Positions 44,877 to 54,266 of a stretch of DNA of 64,000 nucleotides are shown here, piece after piece (the first letter of the stretch is position 1; the number at the start of each line of letters is the position of its first letter). The notes under the pieces are model-generated. The model was not told where the DNA came from. It saw only the letters and a list, made by a program, of their open reading frames with translations, and ran no database searches. Source of the DNA: Spirochaetales bacterium Spiro_05 (lineage in GTDB: Bacteria > Spirochaetota > Spirochaetia > Sphaerochaetales > Sphaerochaetaceae); NCBI GenBank assembly GCA_001603115.1, contig LVBG01000023.1:1-64000 (forward strand), written 5' to 3'. Both the position numbers and the translations under genes were made by a program.

Positions 44877-46838
44877 ATGCAAACACTTGCTCTTATCGGA
44901 AATCCCAACTGCGGGAAGACCACCTTGTTCAATTTGCTTACCGGAACCAGTGCGTACGTGGGAAACTGGCCTGGCGTGACGGTGGAAAAGAAGGAAGGGA
45001 TGACCAACGGTCATCGTATCCTCGACCTTCCCGGCATCTACTCCCTCTCCCCCTACTCTCCCGAGGAGAAGCTTTCCAGACGGTATATCCTCGATGAACA
45101 GCCCGACCTCATCATTGACGTCATCGATGCCACAAACCTCGAACGCAGCCTCTATCTCACCAACCAGCTCGCTGAGCTGGGCAGACCCTTGCTTCTGGTC
45201 CTGAATATGGAAGACCTCCTGGAAAAAGAGGGGATCACCATCGATGCAAAGCGCCTCTCACAGATGACCGGAGCCCCCGTTGTGCAGATTTCTGCCAGTA
45301 AGGGAACCGGGATTGAGGCGCTGCAAGCCCAGATTGAAAAAAGCTTGTCGGAAAAGAAACTGCCGCTCTGTCCTCTCTTCTCCAATTTTGTTGAACGCTA
45401 CATCTCGGAAATCATCGGCGACGACTATTTGCACCAGATACCCAAGGGTCGTCAGATGCGTTGGGCAGCCATCAAGTTGATTGAAGCAGACGAACTCTTC
45501 CTCTCTTCCATGCCCGCACCTCCCCCGGCTTTCAAGACATATATTGAAAAAGCAAGAAAGGAGCTGGAAGCCCACTTTGAGGATGACCCTGAGGCCATCA
45601 TCATCGACCAGCGTTACAAGGTGGCCGAACATATCGCAAAGGACTGCCAGATAAAGAAGAAAACAAAGAAAGGCTTTGAATTCGACTCCATCGCCACGCA
45701 TCGCTTTGCAGCCATTCCTCTTTTCCTCGCCATCATGGCAGGGGTATTCTACCTCTCCATCGGCTTGGTAGGAGGGTATACCACCCCACTTTTGGAAGAG
45801 CTTTTTGCCTTTCTTGGCGAACAGGTCCATCTGATCGCAGACCGCTTTGGGGTATTCCCCCTGCTCTCGGGTATCCTTGCAGACGGTATCATTGCAGGAG
45901 TGGGCGCAGTACTCACCTTTGTACCCCAGCTCTTCGTGCTCTTCCTCCTGCTCTCCATCCTGGAGGATTGCGGCTATATGGCTCGCATCGCCTTCATCAT
46001 GGACAGGATGATGCGTACACTCGGACTCTCCGGAAAATCGATCATCCCACTGGTCATCGGAACGGGATGCTCTGTTCCAGCCATCATGAGCAGCCGAACC
46101 ATCGAGCACCAGAAGCAGCGCGAACTGACGGTCATCGTCACTCCGTTCATCCCTTGTGGGGCCAAGATGCCGGTCTTCGCCCTCATGCTCACCTACTTCT
46201 TCCCAGGAAAGTGGTTCATTGCTCCGATGATCTACCTGCTTGGCATCGTCGCAGTCGTGGTAACCGGCCTGCTTGCCAGGGCGTTGGACAGGCACAAGGA
46301 GACCAACGCATTCATCCTGGAACTTCCGCGTTACCAGCTCCCTTCACCTCGCAATACCTGGTTGCAGACCCGTGAGCGCACCTTGGGGTTCATCCAGAAA
46401 GCCGGAACCATCATCCTGCTCTCCTCGGTGATCATCTACCTCCTCTCCTCCTACTCCTTCACATTGCAGGCGGTGGATGCCGAGCAGAGCATGCTCGCCA
46501 TGCTCGGAAAACTCATTGCACCGATTTTTGCCCCGCTAGGCTTCGGATTCTGGCAGGCGAGTGTTGCCTTGCTTACCGGTATTGCTGCGAAGGAGTCGAT
46601 TGTCAGCACCCTGAGCGTAACGATCGGAACGGCAAACCTGGGAGCACTCTTCACATCTGACAGCGCCCTTTCCTACATGACCTTCATCCTTCTCTCCTCA
46701 CCTTGCATTGCTGCAATCAGTGCGATGTTCAAGGAACTGGGAAGCAAGCGAAAGCTTCTCTACGCCGTCCTCTGGCAGACCGGTTTTGCGTATCTCGCTG
46801 CACTGCTGGTCCGCCTCATCGTCCTTTTGACACTCTGA
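44877..46838 (+). CDS. feoB: Ferrous iron transporter, GTPase-membrane protein
   Basis: 653 residues. G domain with G1 G-N-P-N-C-G-K-T (8-15), D-L-P-G-I-Y-S-L, and N-M-E-D (G4), then a helical GDI domain. The membrane part has the two Gate motifs with G-C-S-V-P-A-I-M and G-I-A-A-K-E. It brings Fe(II) across the inner membrane. It is at the short end for FeoB, with no extra C-terminal domain. The start lacks a strong ribosome site and probably relies on coupling to feoA. Confidence 0.96.
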   Translation: MQTLALIGNPNCGKTTLFNLLTGTSAYVGNWPGVTVEKKEGMTNGHRILDLPGIYSLSPYSPEEKLSRRYILDEQPDLIIDVIDATNLERSLYLTNQLAELGRPLLLVLNMEDLLEKEGITIDAKRLSQMTGAPVVQISASKGTGIEALQAQIEKSLSEKKLPLCPLFSNFVERYISEIIGDDYLHQIPKGRQMRWAAIKLIEADELFLSSMPAPPPAFKTYIEKARKELEAHFEDDPEAIIIDQRYKVAEHIAKDCQIKKKTKKGFEFDSIATHRFAAIPLFLAIMAGVFYLSIGLVGGYTTPLLEELFAFLGEQVHLIADRFGVFPLLSGILADGIIAGVGAVLTFVPQLFVLFLLLSILEDCGYMARIAFIMDRMMRTLGLSGKSIIPLVIGTGCSVPAIMSSRTIEHQKQRELTVIVTPFIPCGAKMPVFALMLTYFFPGKWFIAPMIYLLGIVAVVVTGLLARALDRHKETNAFILELPRYQLPSPRNTWLQTRERTLGFIQKAGTIILLSSVIIYLLSSYSFTLQAVDAEQSMLAMLGKLIAPIFAPLGFGFWQASVALLTGIAAKESIVSTLSVTIGTANLGALFTSDSALSYMTFILLSSPCIAAISAMFKELGSKRKLLYAVLWQTGFAYLAALLVRLIVLLTL

Positions 46839-46845
46839 GGTCCCT

Positions 46846-47016
46846 ATGTTAATCACCATCCTTGCCAATATAACCGTAGCAACCATCATTCTCACGCTTC
46901 TTGCCTTCGCGATCAGCGTCATGATCAAACAGGGCAAGGAGGAGAGTTGTGCATCGTGCAGCACCAAGAAGCGATCAGCATGCAAAGGATGCCAATTCGC
47001 TGACAAATGCCATTAA
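46846..47016 (+). CDS. FeoB-associated Cys-rich membrane protein
   Basis: 56 residues, seven bases after feoB. One membrane helix (residues 3-26), then a tail with C-A-S-C and C-K-G-C and a final C-H. This matches the small Cys-rich proteins that follow feoB in many anaerobes and may take the place of FeoC. The cysteines could bind iron or a cluster; this is unproven. Confidence 0.85.
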   Translation: MLITILANITVATIILTLLAFAISVMIKQGKEESCASCSTKKRSACKGCQFADKCH

Positions 47017-47074
47017 TGCTATTCATCTTTTGAATATTTATGCAGTAAGTCTGGAATTTTTTCCAACTTCCCGC

Positions 47075-47103
47075 TACACTCTTCCAAAAGCCCTTTTCGG
47101 GCT
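47075..47103 (+). promoter_or_regulatory. Candidate -10 and leader hairpin before the amino-acid importer
   Basis: TACACT at 47075-47080 with only a weak -35. An AGCCC/GGGCT hairpin (47089-47103) follows at the expected RNA start and could also end the feo transcript. Confidence 0.4.
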
Positions 47104-47125
47104 GTTTGAGTGAGGAGAGTGAACA

Positions 47126-47941
47126 ATGAAACGAATTGCTGTTATTCTTTTGGCCCTGTTGATGGTGGCCACCAACCTGTTTAGTGCCGGAACCAAGGAT
47201 CAAGCTCCTGGGGTAGACAACTCCTTGGAAAAGATCATGAGCAAGGGTGTTTTTGTCATGGGTCTCGACGACAACTTCCCCCCGATGGGTTTCCGCAATG
47301 AAAAGAATGAGATTGTCGGTTTCGACGTAGATCTTGCCAAGGAAGTCACCAAGAGAATGGGCGTACAGCTGAAGCTTCAACCCATCGACTGGAACGCCAA
47401 GGAACAGGAGTTGAATACCGGTAACATCGACTGCATCTGGAATGGTTTCACCATTACCGAAGAGCGCAAGCAGGCGATGACCTTCACTCCCCCCTACATC
47501 CACAATGCACAGGTTGTGGTTGTCCGTGATGACAGCCCCTACACCACCCTCGCTTCCTTGAGCGGCAAAAAGGTCGGCTACCAGGCCGGATCCTCTGCTT
47601 CCAGCGCCATCGACGCATCTCCTGCTTTCAAAGCCTCCATCAGGAGCTTCATCGAATTCAAGGAGAACCTGACTGGCCTTATGGATCTTGAAATTGGCGG
47701 CATTGACGCCCTGGTGGTTGACGTAACCGTTGCTACTGACAATATCCAGAGAAGCGGCAAGGCTTTCCGCATCCTCTCTGAAGAGCTTGCCCCCGAAGAC
47801 TACGGCATCGGATTCCGCAAGGGTGAGCAGAAGCTTGCTGATGCAGTCTGGGCCCAGCTTCTGGCCATGAAGGCAGACGGCACGCTTGCCAAGATTTCCA
47901 CCGAGTGGTTCGGTTCTGACATCACCGTTGTCGGAAAGTAA
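47126..47941 (+). CDS. Polar amino-acid ABC transporter binding protein
   Basis: 271 residues. A signal peptide ends near F-S-A-G-T-K. The family-3 binding domain shows G-L-D-D-N-F-P-P-M-G-F, G-F-D-V-D-L-A-K-E-V, and N-G-F-T-I-T-E-E-R. It has the Arg of R-K-Q-A-M-T-F-T-P that usually holds the amino-acid carboxylate. GAGGAGAG precedes the ATG. Followed by a terminator-like hairpin and then the permease and ATPase. The amino acid cannot be told. Confidence 0.92.
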   Translation: MKRIAVILLALLMVATNLFSAGTKDQAPGVDNSLEKIMSKGVFVMGLDDNFPPMGFRNEKNEIVGFDVDLAKEVTKRMGVQLKLQPIDWNAKEQELNTGNIDCIWNGFTITEERKQAMTFTPPYIHNAQVVVVRDDSPYTTLASLSGKKVGYQAGSSASSAIDASPAFKASIRSFIEFKENLTGLMDLEIGGIDALVVDVTVATDNIQRSGKAFRILSEELAPEDYGIGFRKGEQKLADAVWAQLLAMKADGTLAKISTEWFGSDITVVGK

Positions 47942-47958
47942 GGAAATCGGCTATGATG

Positions 47959-47987
47959 ACGGGGAGCATTGCTCCCCGTTTCTTTTT
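47959..47987 (+). terminator. Strong hairpin with T run inside the amino-acid importer operon
   Basis: Perfect 9-bp stem ACGGGGAGC/GCTCCCCGT (47959-47967, 47971-47979) followed by TTCTTTTT. It lies between the binding protein and its permease, so it probably stops most transcripts and keeps the binding protein in excess. Confidence 0.8.
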
Positions 47988-48027
47988 GCTAAGAAATACT
48001 ACCCTATCCTAGACAGAGGAGATCTCC

Positions 48028-48663
48028 ATGGGAAACCTCTTGCAGCAGATGCTGGTCGGCTCGGTGACCAGCTTGAAGATATTTGCCTTGACCCTGCTCT
48101 TCTCCCTTCCTTTGGGCATGTTGGTCGCAAAAGGCAGGATGTCGAAGAACCCGATCCTGTCCAATCTGGTGAATGTGTACATCATGATCATGCGCGGCAC
48201 CCCCCTGATCCTCCAGTTGCTCTTCGTCTACTTTGCCCCCTATTATATCTTCGGGTCATCGTACGATAGGTTCACGGCTGTCATCGTGGGTTTTGTCATC
48301 AACTATGCCGCCTATTTTGCAGAAATCTACCGTGGTGGAGTGCAATCCATTCCGGTCGGGCAGTATGAGGCTTCGCTGGTATTGGGCTTCACCAAAACCC
48401 ACACCTTCACCCACGTCGTTGCCCCCCAGGTGGTCAAGCGCATCATCCCGGCTATGGGGAACGAGGTCATCACCTTGGTTAAGGATACCGCCCTTGCACA
48501 GACCATCGGGGTTGCCGAACTGTTTCGCGTTGCGCAAAATGCCTCGGCCAGACAGTTCTCCACCATGCCCATCTTCATCGCAGGTGTCTTCTACTTCCTC
48601 ATGAACGCAGTGGTGTCCCGCTCGTTCGACCTGCTTGAGAAGAAGCTCAACTACTACCACTAG
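48028..48663 (+). CDS. Amino-acid ABC transporter permease
   Basis: 211 residues, HisM/GlnP type with five or six helices. The N-terminal G-S-V-T-S-L-K-I-F block and the EAA-like loop Y-E-A-S-L-V-L-G-F are family features. AGAGGAG lies before the ATG. It forms the membrane channel, probably as a homodimer because only one permease gene is present. Confidence 0.92.
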   Translation: MGNLLQQMLVGSVTSLKIFALTLLFSLPLGMLVAKGRMSKNPILSNLVNVYIMIMRGTPLILQLLFVYFAPYYIFGSSYDRFTAVIVGFVINYAAYFAEIYRGGVQSIPVGQYEASLVLGFTKTHTFTHVVAPQVVKRIIPAMGNEVITLVKDTALAQTIGVAELFRVAQNASARQFSTMPIFIAGVFYFLMNAVVSRSFDLLEKKLNYYH

Positions 48664-48672
48664 GAGAGGATC

Positions 48673-49437
48673 ATGGAAATTGTATCGGTAACCGACCTGA
48701 AGAAAGAGTTCGATGGATTGGGTGTTCTCAAGGGCATCTCCTTCTCCCTCAACAAGGGAGAGGTTCTTTCCATCATCGGTCCCTCCGGCAGTGGCAAGTC
48801 CACCCTGCTTCGCTGCCTCACCCAGCTTGAACCTGTTGACGGTGGATCCATTGTTGTGAATTCCAAGACCATGGTCACCACCACAGAGGAAGGCAAGGTC
48901 CGCTATGCAGACAAGCAGACGCTGAAGGATGTCCGACTCAGCCTCGGTCTGGTCTTTCAGAGCTTCAATCTCTTTACTCATATGAGTGTGCTGCGCAATA
49001 TCACCGAAGCACAGATGCACGTACTGGGACGCAGCAAGAGTGAAGCGCAACAGGTAGCCAAAGAACTACTGAGGAAGATGGGGCTCGAGGAAAAAGAGAA
49101 AGCCTATCCCTGTCAGCTCTCAGGTGGCCAGCAGCAGCGGGTCTCCATTGCACGGGCCCTTGCGCTCAATCCTGCAGTTCTCTGCTTCGATGAGCCTACC
49201 AGTGCACTCGACCCGGAGCTAACCGCTGAGATCCTGAAGGTCATCAAGGATCTGGCAAAAGAGAAGATGACCATGATCGTGGTCACCCATGAAATGGCTT
49301 TTGCCCGGGATATTTCCGACCGGGTCATCTTTATGGATGATGGACTCATTGTCGAGGAAGGAAGCCCTGAGAAGGTGTTCGGCGATCCGCAGAGTCCCAG
49401 GACCAAACGCTTCCTCAACCGCTACGAGCAGGATTAG
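48673..49437 (+). CDS. Amino-acid ABC transporter ATPase
   Basis: 254 residues, GlnQ/HisP type. Walker [11 protein letters not shown]-loop F-Q-S-F-N-L-F, signature L-S-G-G-Q-Q-Q-R, Walker [13 protein letters not shown] and switch His in V-T-H-E-M-A. A ~15-residue insertion (near residues 60-80) precedes the Q-loop. It ends with a four-base overlap on the convergent amidohydrolase. Confidence 0.95.
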   Translation: MEIVSVTDLKKEFDGLGVLKGISFSLNKGEVLSIIGPSGSGKSTLLRCLTQLEPVDGGSIVVNSKTMVTTTEEGKVRYADKQTLKDVRLSLGLVFQSFNLFTHMSVLRNITEAQMHVLGRSKSEAQQVAKELLRKMGLEEKEKAYPCQLSGGQQQRVSIARALALNPAVLCFDEPTSALDPELTAEILKVIKDLAKEKMTMIVVTHEMAFARDISDRVIFMDDGLIVEEGSPEKVFGDPQSPRTKRFLNRYEQD

Positions 49438-51002
49438 AAGAGCAGAGCCGTTCCTGTTCGGGAGTCAGTGAACTGTCCATCCTGATACGCTATCTCCCCA
49501 TTAACCATCACCATAGCTATCCCGGTGCTCTTTGCATCGGGATTTGCTTGTGTTGAGTTATCGCTGAGCGTTTGCCAATCAAGCAAGACCAGATCGGCCT
49601 TGTAGCCTTTTCGGACCAAGCCCCGATCGGAAAGGCCAAGCCTGCTTGCCCCTGCCCAGGTCATCTTTGCAATCAGCTGCTCAAGCGGCAACACCTGTTG
49701 CTGCTTGCCATAACGGTCCAACAAGTGGATGGCTGCCTGGAACGATCTGGGGTGGGACATGGTCCCCGCATAGAGGGCGTCGGTACCGAAGCACATGAGG
49801 CTGTGGCTGAGAATTCGCTTGATGGTATCCTGGCTTTGGGTGATATCGGTCATGAGGGCGGCTCCCTCTTCCTCGGCCAACAGATCGAAGAAAGCGTCGT
49901 AGGGCCCTTGTCCCCGCTCACTGGCAATTTCGGTGAGCGTCTTTCCGATATAGCGGGGATTGCTGTCCAAGCTCAGGATCCTGATTGCATCCCAACCACA
50001 CAGGGCGGCAAGGCTGTCCCAGCCATCACCCTCCTCCATCATGCGCTTGATCGAGTCACGCTCACATTTGCTTTTCAGATGTCCCTGCAGGTCACTGCGC
50101 TCGAGGCGCAGGTAGGGAGGAGGCAAAAGGCTGAAGAGACTGGTACTGCCATACTCGTACGGGTATTGGTCGAAGTGCACATCGATGCCCTCGGTGCGGG
50201 CATCCTCGATGAGACCAAGCATGGAGGGGAGAAGATGCTGGTTCTCCCTTCCGATCACCTTCAGGTGGCTGATCTGCAGCCGCACCCCTGAGAGGCGTGC
50301 CAGAGAGAGCACTTCCTCAAGTGAGGACAGAATCCCATCCCCTTCACAGCGCACATGGACACAAAAAAGCCGATCATACTGCCTGACCACTTCCAAGAGC
50401 GCAAGCAGCTCCTTGCGGTCGGCAAACAGGCACGGTGCATAGTACAAGCCGGAAGAGAGGCCCAGACACCCTTGTTGCAGACTGGTTTGGAGCAAGTGAC
50501 ACATCGTTTCGACTTCAGCACTGGTTGCACTACGATTTGGATTTCCTTCCAGAACAAACGAGCGGAGGGTGCTGTGTGCCTGCAAAAAGGCCATATTCGT
50601 TCCGCTTCCCGCCATATGCCAGGTCTTGAGATAAGAAGAGAAGTCCTCCCATCCCACATCAGGATACGAACCGAGCACATCGTTGGTAAGAGCCTTCAGG
50701 GAAGGGCTTCCCTTGTTGGCAGGAAACACCCCTATGCCGCAGTTGCCTGCCACCTCGGTGGTGATGCCCTGCCCTATTTTCGGCCTCATGGAAGGAAGAC
50801 GCAACACTTCAAGCTCGCTGTGCCCATGCAGGTCGACAAAGCCGGGGGTAAGCATGAGCGAGGAGCAATCGATTGCTCCAGATACGGGCTCCGAAAAGGG
50901 AGGCAGTATGGCCTCGATGTGGTCGCCTTCCACCAGTACATCACCACGGTAGGGAGCGGCAGCACTCCCATCTATGATAAGGGCATTGGAAAAGTGGAAC
51001 AC
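49434..51002 (-). CDS. N-acyl-D-amino-acid deacylase/amidohydrolase
   Basis: 522 residues using GTG at 51002, which has GGGGGAG seven bases upstream; the frame to 51038 lies within the previous gene. Amidohydrolase fold: metal H-x-H in F-V-D-L-H-G-H-S-E, Cys in E-V-A-G-N-C-G-I-G as in D-aminoacylases, S-S-G-L-Y-Y-A-P, and F-G-T-D-A-L near the end. These enzymes remove acyl groups from D-amino acids or open cyclic imides. It follows the Fic-like gene by four bases. Confidence 0.85.
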   Translation of the reverse strand: MFHFSNALIIDGSAAAPYRGDVLVEGDHIEAILPPFSEPVSGAIDCSSLMLTPGFVDLHGHSELEVLRLPSMRPKIGQGITTEVAGNCGIGVFPANKGSPSLKALTNDVLGSYPDVGWEDFSSYLKTWHMAGSGTNMAFLQAHSTLRSFVLEGNPNRSATSAEVETMCHLLQTSLQQGCLGLSSGLYYAPCLFADRKELLALLEVVRQYDRLFCVHVRCEGDGILSSLEEVLSLARLSGVRLQISHLKVIGRENQHLLPSMLGLIEDARTEGIDVHFDQYPYEYGSTSLFSLLPPPYLRLERSDLQGHLKSKCERDSIKRMMEEGDGWDSLAALCGWDAIRILSLDSNPRYIGKTLTEIASERGQGPYDAFFDLLAEEEGAALMTDITQSQDTIKRILSHSLMCFGTDALYAGTMSHPRSFQAAIHLLDRYGKQQQVLPLEQLIAKMTWAGASRLGLSDRGLVRKGYKADLVLLDWQTLSDNSTQANPDAKSTGIAMVMVNGEIAYQDGQFTDSRTGTALLF

Positions 51003-51006
51003 TTGC

Positions 51007-51930
51007 TTACTCCCCCTGTGCCAGCATTGCACATTCATACAGGAGCATTTGCTCGATCATACGCATGGCATTCTGATAGTTGCCCCGGCTTCGTGTGAGT
51101 ATCATGGCAGCCTTGAACTCATCGATGTGCTCCACATCAACCAAGGCGGGAGGGAATCCCCCGCAAATCAGCTCCTGGGCGAAAGCAAGGCCTGCAAGCA
51201 AGCCGTCATAACGGCCATAAGGGCGGATACGCAACAGCTCACCATAGAGGAACAGAGCACGTACCACTGGGTGGAGGTCTTTCCAATCACGGTCGTACTG
51301 GACAAAGAGGGTCTCCATCTGCTCCTTGATGGAAGGGGTCTTGTGGTCAGGGCTCACTTCCACGCTTCGATAGATGAACGGCATATCCTCTTCAAGTCCC
51401 TGCATAAGCACCTGATAGATTGCAGACAGGCGCTGTTCACTCATCTGTTGGGGATGATGCTTCCCTTGAATCGGTCCGAGGCCGTACTGGTGGGGAAGGC
51501 GAAGAAGGAATGAGCGCATATTGAGGGCAAGCATCTGAATCTCAAACTGCAGATCATCAACAAAACATTGGTTGAAGAGAACCGCAAGCTCCTGCGTCCT
51601 GATGATGATATCCTCACTGGAAAAAAGCGAGAGTACACAGCGACTTGCAAGATGACGATACGCAGCCAAAAAGGAGGAAGCACTGCTGAGATGCAAGAGC
51701 TTGTCCGATTCGCTGTCGAGGCGTGAAAAATCCATGCCTCCGATTCTCATGTCGTGGTTTTTCATGTGCCTCAGCTGTCTTCCATCCGCTGGCTTTGGTG
51801 TATCACTGGGAATATTCCAAGCCCAGGAAGTTCTGAGCACCCCATCCACCCTTCCTTCTGCACAGAGGATCCTGACTCGCCGTTCCGATATACCCCATTT
51901 CTCCGCTGCTTCTTTGGCACTCATATACAT
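51007..51930 (-). CDS. HTH protein with degenerate Fic-like domain
   Basis: 307 residues. The N-terminal 50 residues (S-A-K-E-A-A-E-K-W-G-I-S-E-R-R-V) are a MerR/excisionase-type helix-turn-helix that often precedes Fic domains. The C-terminal region has H-P-V-V-R-A-L-F-L-Y-G-E-L-L-R-I-R-P-Y-G-R-Y-D-G, aligning with the Fic core H-P-F-x-x-G-N-G-R. The catalytic His is Arg 236 and the Asn is lost, so AMP transfer is unlikely. It may now serve only as a regulator of the amidohydrolase gene. GAGG precedes the ATG. Confidence 0.7.
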   Translation of the reverse strand: MYMSAKEAAEKWGISERRVRILCAEGRVDGVLRTSWAWNIPSDTPKPADGRQLRHMKNHDMRIGGMDFSRLDSESDKLLHLSSASSFLAAYRHLASRCVLSLFSSEDIIIRTQELAVLFNQCFVDDLQFEIQMLALNMRSFLLRLPHQYGLGPIQGKHHPQQMSEQRLSAIYQVLMQGLEEDMPFIYRSVEVSPDHKTPSIKEQMETLFVQYDRDWKDLHPVVRALFLYGELLRIRPYGRYDGLLAGLAFAQELICGGFPPALVDVEHIDEFKAAMILTRSRGNYQNAMRMIEQMLLYECAMLAQGE

Positions 51931-52046
51931 GGCAACACCTCACAACAACCATTCCTACTTTGGTGTAATACCATGAATAGGGGCTCTGTGCAAGGACATC
52001 TCTGCTCAGAAGGGGTTTACCAAGGCGTGGGGAATGGGGATAATTG

Positions 52047-52071
52047 GTTGGAAAGGGAGATCCTTTCCAAC
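52047..52071. repeat. 10-bp hairpin just upstream of the flavin dehydrogenase
   Basis: GTTGGAAAGG/CCTTTCCAAC with a five-base loop, ending 20 bases before the ATG at 52092. No T run. Probably in the 5' untranslated RNA. Confidence 0.7.
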
Positions 52072-52091
52072 TACACGTGGGAGGATACTCC

Positions 52092-53375
52092 ATGGATCAG
52101 TATGATGTTATCATTGTGGGAAGCGGGCCGGCGGGTATGGGTGCGGCTTTTACGCTGCTGAAAGAGAAACCCGGCTTGAAAATTCTCATGCTCGACCGCG
52201 AGAAAGTCTCAACCGGCGGCATGCGCAATGATTGTAAGATGAACTTCACCTACCCGATCGGCTTTCCGGTTGAATACTGGACCGAAGAGGCGGCAGATCA
52301 CTATCTGGGACAGGTCATCGACTTCCTGAAACCAAACTTCCTGGAAAAATCCAATATTGAAATCTACCAGAAACGAGCTGAACGGCTTGGTTGCACCCTG
52401 CTTGAGATCAAGCAGACGCACCTCGGAACCGATGGTGGCCTCTTGCTGATCAAGCAGCTTCTTGCCCAGCTTGCCGAAGCAGCGGTGGAACTCGCCCTTG
52501 GGGAAGCGATGGAGAACGTGGACAAGGAAAAGCGATTCATCATCACCGAGAAGCGGGAGATAGGGTATAAGAAGTTGCTGGTTGCCCCAGGGCGGAAAGG
52601 CTTCCACTTCCTTCAGGACCTCATGAGACTCCTTTCTGTCCCTTTCATTGACAATATCGTGGATATTGGAATGAGGGTGGAGACACGCATCGAGCACTAT
52701 CCCATCGTCCGTGACTACTATGACCCGAAGTTCTATTTTCCCGAAAAGGTCAGGACCTTCTGCACCAACAGCGGCAATGCCCATGTGGTGCGTGAACGGT
52801 ATGCAACAAACCGGGGGGACCAATGGTATTCGGTCAATGGTCATGCCTTCGCCCCTGATTCCCGCAATGACAACGGCTTGGTGAACTTCGCCATCCTCAA
52901 GACGGTGCGTTTCACTGCTCCTTTGGCAAGTGGGCAGGCATTTGCCGAGAACCTGGGTTTGCAGGCCGCCCTTATGGGTGGAGGCCAACCGCTGATGCAA
53001 CGTGTTGGCGATTTCCGCCTTGGATCACGCAGCAAGGAAGAGAGCTTCAGCGGCGACCTCTACGATTTTGAGCCAACCCTGAAAAGTTGCTGTCCGGGAG
53101 ACATCAGCCTTGCCATACCGGCGAAGATACTCAGGGCAATCTGGAAAGCGATGAAGAACCTCGACACCATCGTGCCCGGGGTCCTCCACCCTTCCACCAT
53201 CATGTATTACCCGGAGATCAAGCTCTATGCAAACAAACCAGCCTACCTCGATGAGCGCTTCCGCGTCACCGAGGACATCTGGTTCGCAGGAGATGGGGCG
53301 GGCACCAGCCGCGGCATCACCGGAGCTTGGGCCAGCGGCATCAGGGCAGCTGAGGGAATCATCGAATCCCTATAG
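52092..53375 (+). CDS. Uncharacterised FAD-dependent dehydrogenase (COG2509 type)
   Basis: 427 residues from the ATG after GGGAGG. The FAD-binding G-S-G-P-A-G-M-G-A-A-F is at residues 10-20, and a second flavin motif I-W-F-A-G-D-G-A-G-T-S-R-G closes the protein. The central part carries G-G-M-R-N-D-C-K-M. Members are flavoproteins of unknown substrate, sometimes grouped with geranylgeranyl-reductase-like enzymes. It starts a single-gene unit and converges with the esterase. Confidence 0.82.
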   Translation: MDQYDVIIVGSGPAGMGAAFTLLKEKPGLKILMLDREKVSTGGMRNDCKMNFTYPIGFPVEYWTEEAADHYLGQVIDFLKPNFLEKSNIEIYQKRAERLGCTLLEIKQTHLGTDGGLLLIKQLLAQLAEAAVELALGEAMENVDKEKRFIITEKREIGYKKLLVAPGRKGFHFLQDLMRLLSVPFIDNIVDIGMRVETRIEHYPIVRDYYDPKFYFPEKVRTFCTNSGNAHVVRERYATNRGDQWYSVNGHAFAPDSRNDNGLVNFAILKTVRFTAPLASGQAFAENLGLQAALMGGGQPLMQRVGDFRLGSRSKEESFSGDLYDFEPTLKSCCPGDISLAIPAKILRAIWKAMKNLDTIVPGVLHPSTIMYYPEIKLYANKPAYLDERFRVTEDIWFAGDGAGTSRGITGAWASGIRAAEGIIESL

Positions 53376-54170
53376 CGTGTGACTAAAGCGGTTGTTCAGC
53401 CAAGTTGATGCAAGATCGACCCAGGCCCTGCACGCAGAATGGGGAGTCCCCACCTCCTCGGTGCACACCGAAAGCCCATGGTCCCCGCTCTCAAAGAGAT
53501 GCAGCTCAAACGGCACGTCTGCCTTTCTCAAGGCAGCTGCCAGATGCAGACTGTTCTCCACCGGGACCGATGGGTCGGTGACAGTGTGCCAGAGGAACAT
53601 CGGGCTTGCTTCCTTGGTGACCTGGTTTTCCAGGCTCAGCAGGGAGCGAAGTTCGGCATCGCCTCCACTGACCCAGTCTAGACTCTCCTTGTGGGCAAAT
53701 TCCCCGCCGCTGATCACCGGATAGCAAAGCACTGCCGCATCGGGCTTGTTGTTCTCATCGACAATCGAAAGCTTCTCTGCCAGCAAGGGATGCTTGTGCA
53801 GAATCGCCAAGGAAGCTGCCAGATGTCCTCCGGCACTGAAGCCGAGGATGGCGATGCGGGTGGGGTCGCACATCCACGCAAGGGCGTGCTCGCGGATCTT
53901 GATCAGCGCATCACTTGCCTCAAGCAAAGGATTGAGGTTACCGGCTTCTTTCTGCACCGAATAATCGAGGATGAAGACGTTGTAGCTCATGTTCAAGAAG
54001 TGCAGGGCTACAGGATCGCGTTCGCGTTCTGAACGGAACCGATAGGCCCCTCCTGGGCAGATGACCACACAGGGCCTGATGTTGCGAATCCCCCCATCAC
54101 TGGTGATGTCCTGCAAATACCCGGTAAGCGGGACCTGATTCGGTCCCACGGCAATTTGAATAATTCTCAT
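53370..54170 (-). CDS. Alpha/beta hydrolase (acetyl esterase/xylanase-type)
   Basis: 266 residues from the ATG at 54170. V-I-C-P-G-G-A-Y forms the oxyanion region, the nucleophile elbow is G-F-S-A-G-G-H-L, the acid is in the D-P-S-V-P block, and the catalytic His lies in S-G-D-H-G-L. This is the BD-FAE/acetyl-esterase group, which removes acetyl groups from sugars. No signal peptide, so cytosolic. The frame runs on to 54833 antisense to the permease and that part is rejected. Confidence 0.85.
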   Translation of the reverse strand: MRIIQIAVGPNQVPLTGYLQDITSDGGIRNIRPCVVICPGGAYRFRSERERDPVALHFLNMSYNVFILDYSVQKEAGNLNPLLEASDALIKIREHALAWMCDPTRIAILGFSAGGHLAASLAILHKHPLLAEKLSIVDENNKPDAAVLCYPVISGGEFAHKESLDWVSGGDAELRSLLSLENQVTKEASPMFLWHTVTDPSVPVENSLHLAAALRKADVPFELHLFESGDHGLSVCTEEVGTPHSACRAWVDLASTWLNNRFSHTL

Positions 54171-54177
54171 GGGTGCA

Positions 54178-54186
54178 ATAGTAGCA
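54178..54186 (-). promoter_or_regulatory. Extended -10 of the esterase gene, leaderless arrangement
   Basis: Minus strand TGC-TACTAT (TACTAT at 54178-54183). The ATG at 54170 follows after seven bases and lacks a ribosome site. No good -35. Confidence 0.55.
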
Positions 54187-54251
54187 TACACAGTGGAAAA
54201 AATGCAGGGCAATGGAAAGCAAGAATTCTCCTTTTTGCAAGTACTTTTTCG

Positions 54252-54260
54252 TGCTACCAT
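54252..54260 (+). promoter_or_regulatory. Extended -10 of the purine permease gene, leaderless arrangement
   Basis: TGC-TACCAT (TACCAT at 54255-54260). The ATG at 54267 follows after six bases without a ribosome site. The same nine bases form the -10 region of the DtxR-type gene. Confidence 0.6.
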
Positions 54261-54266
54261 CGATGC

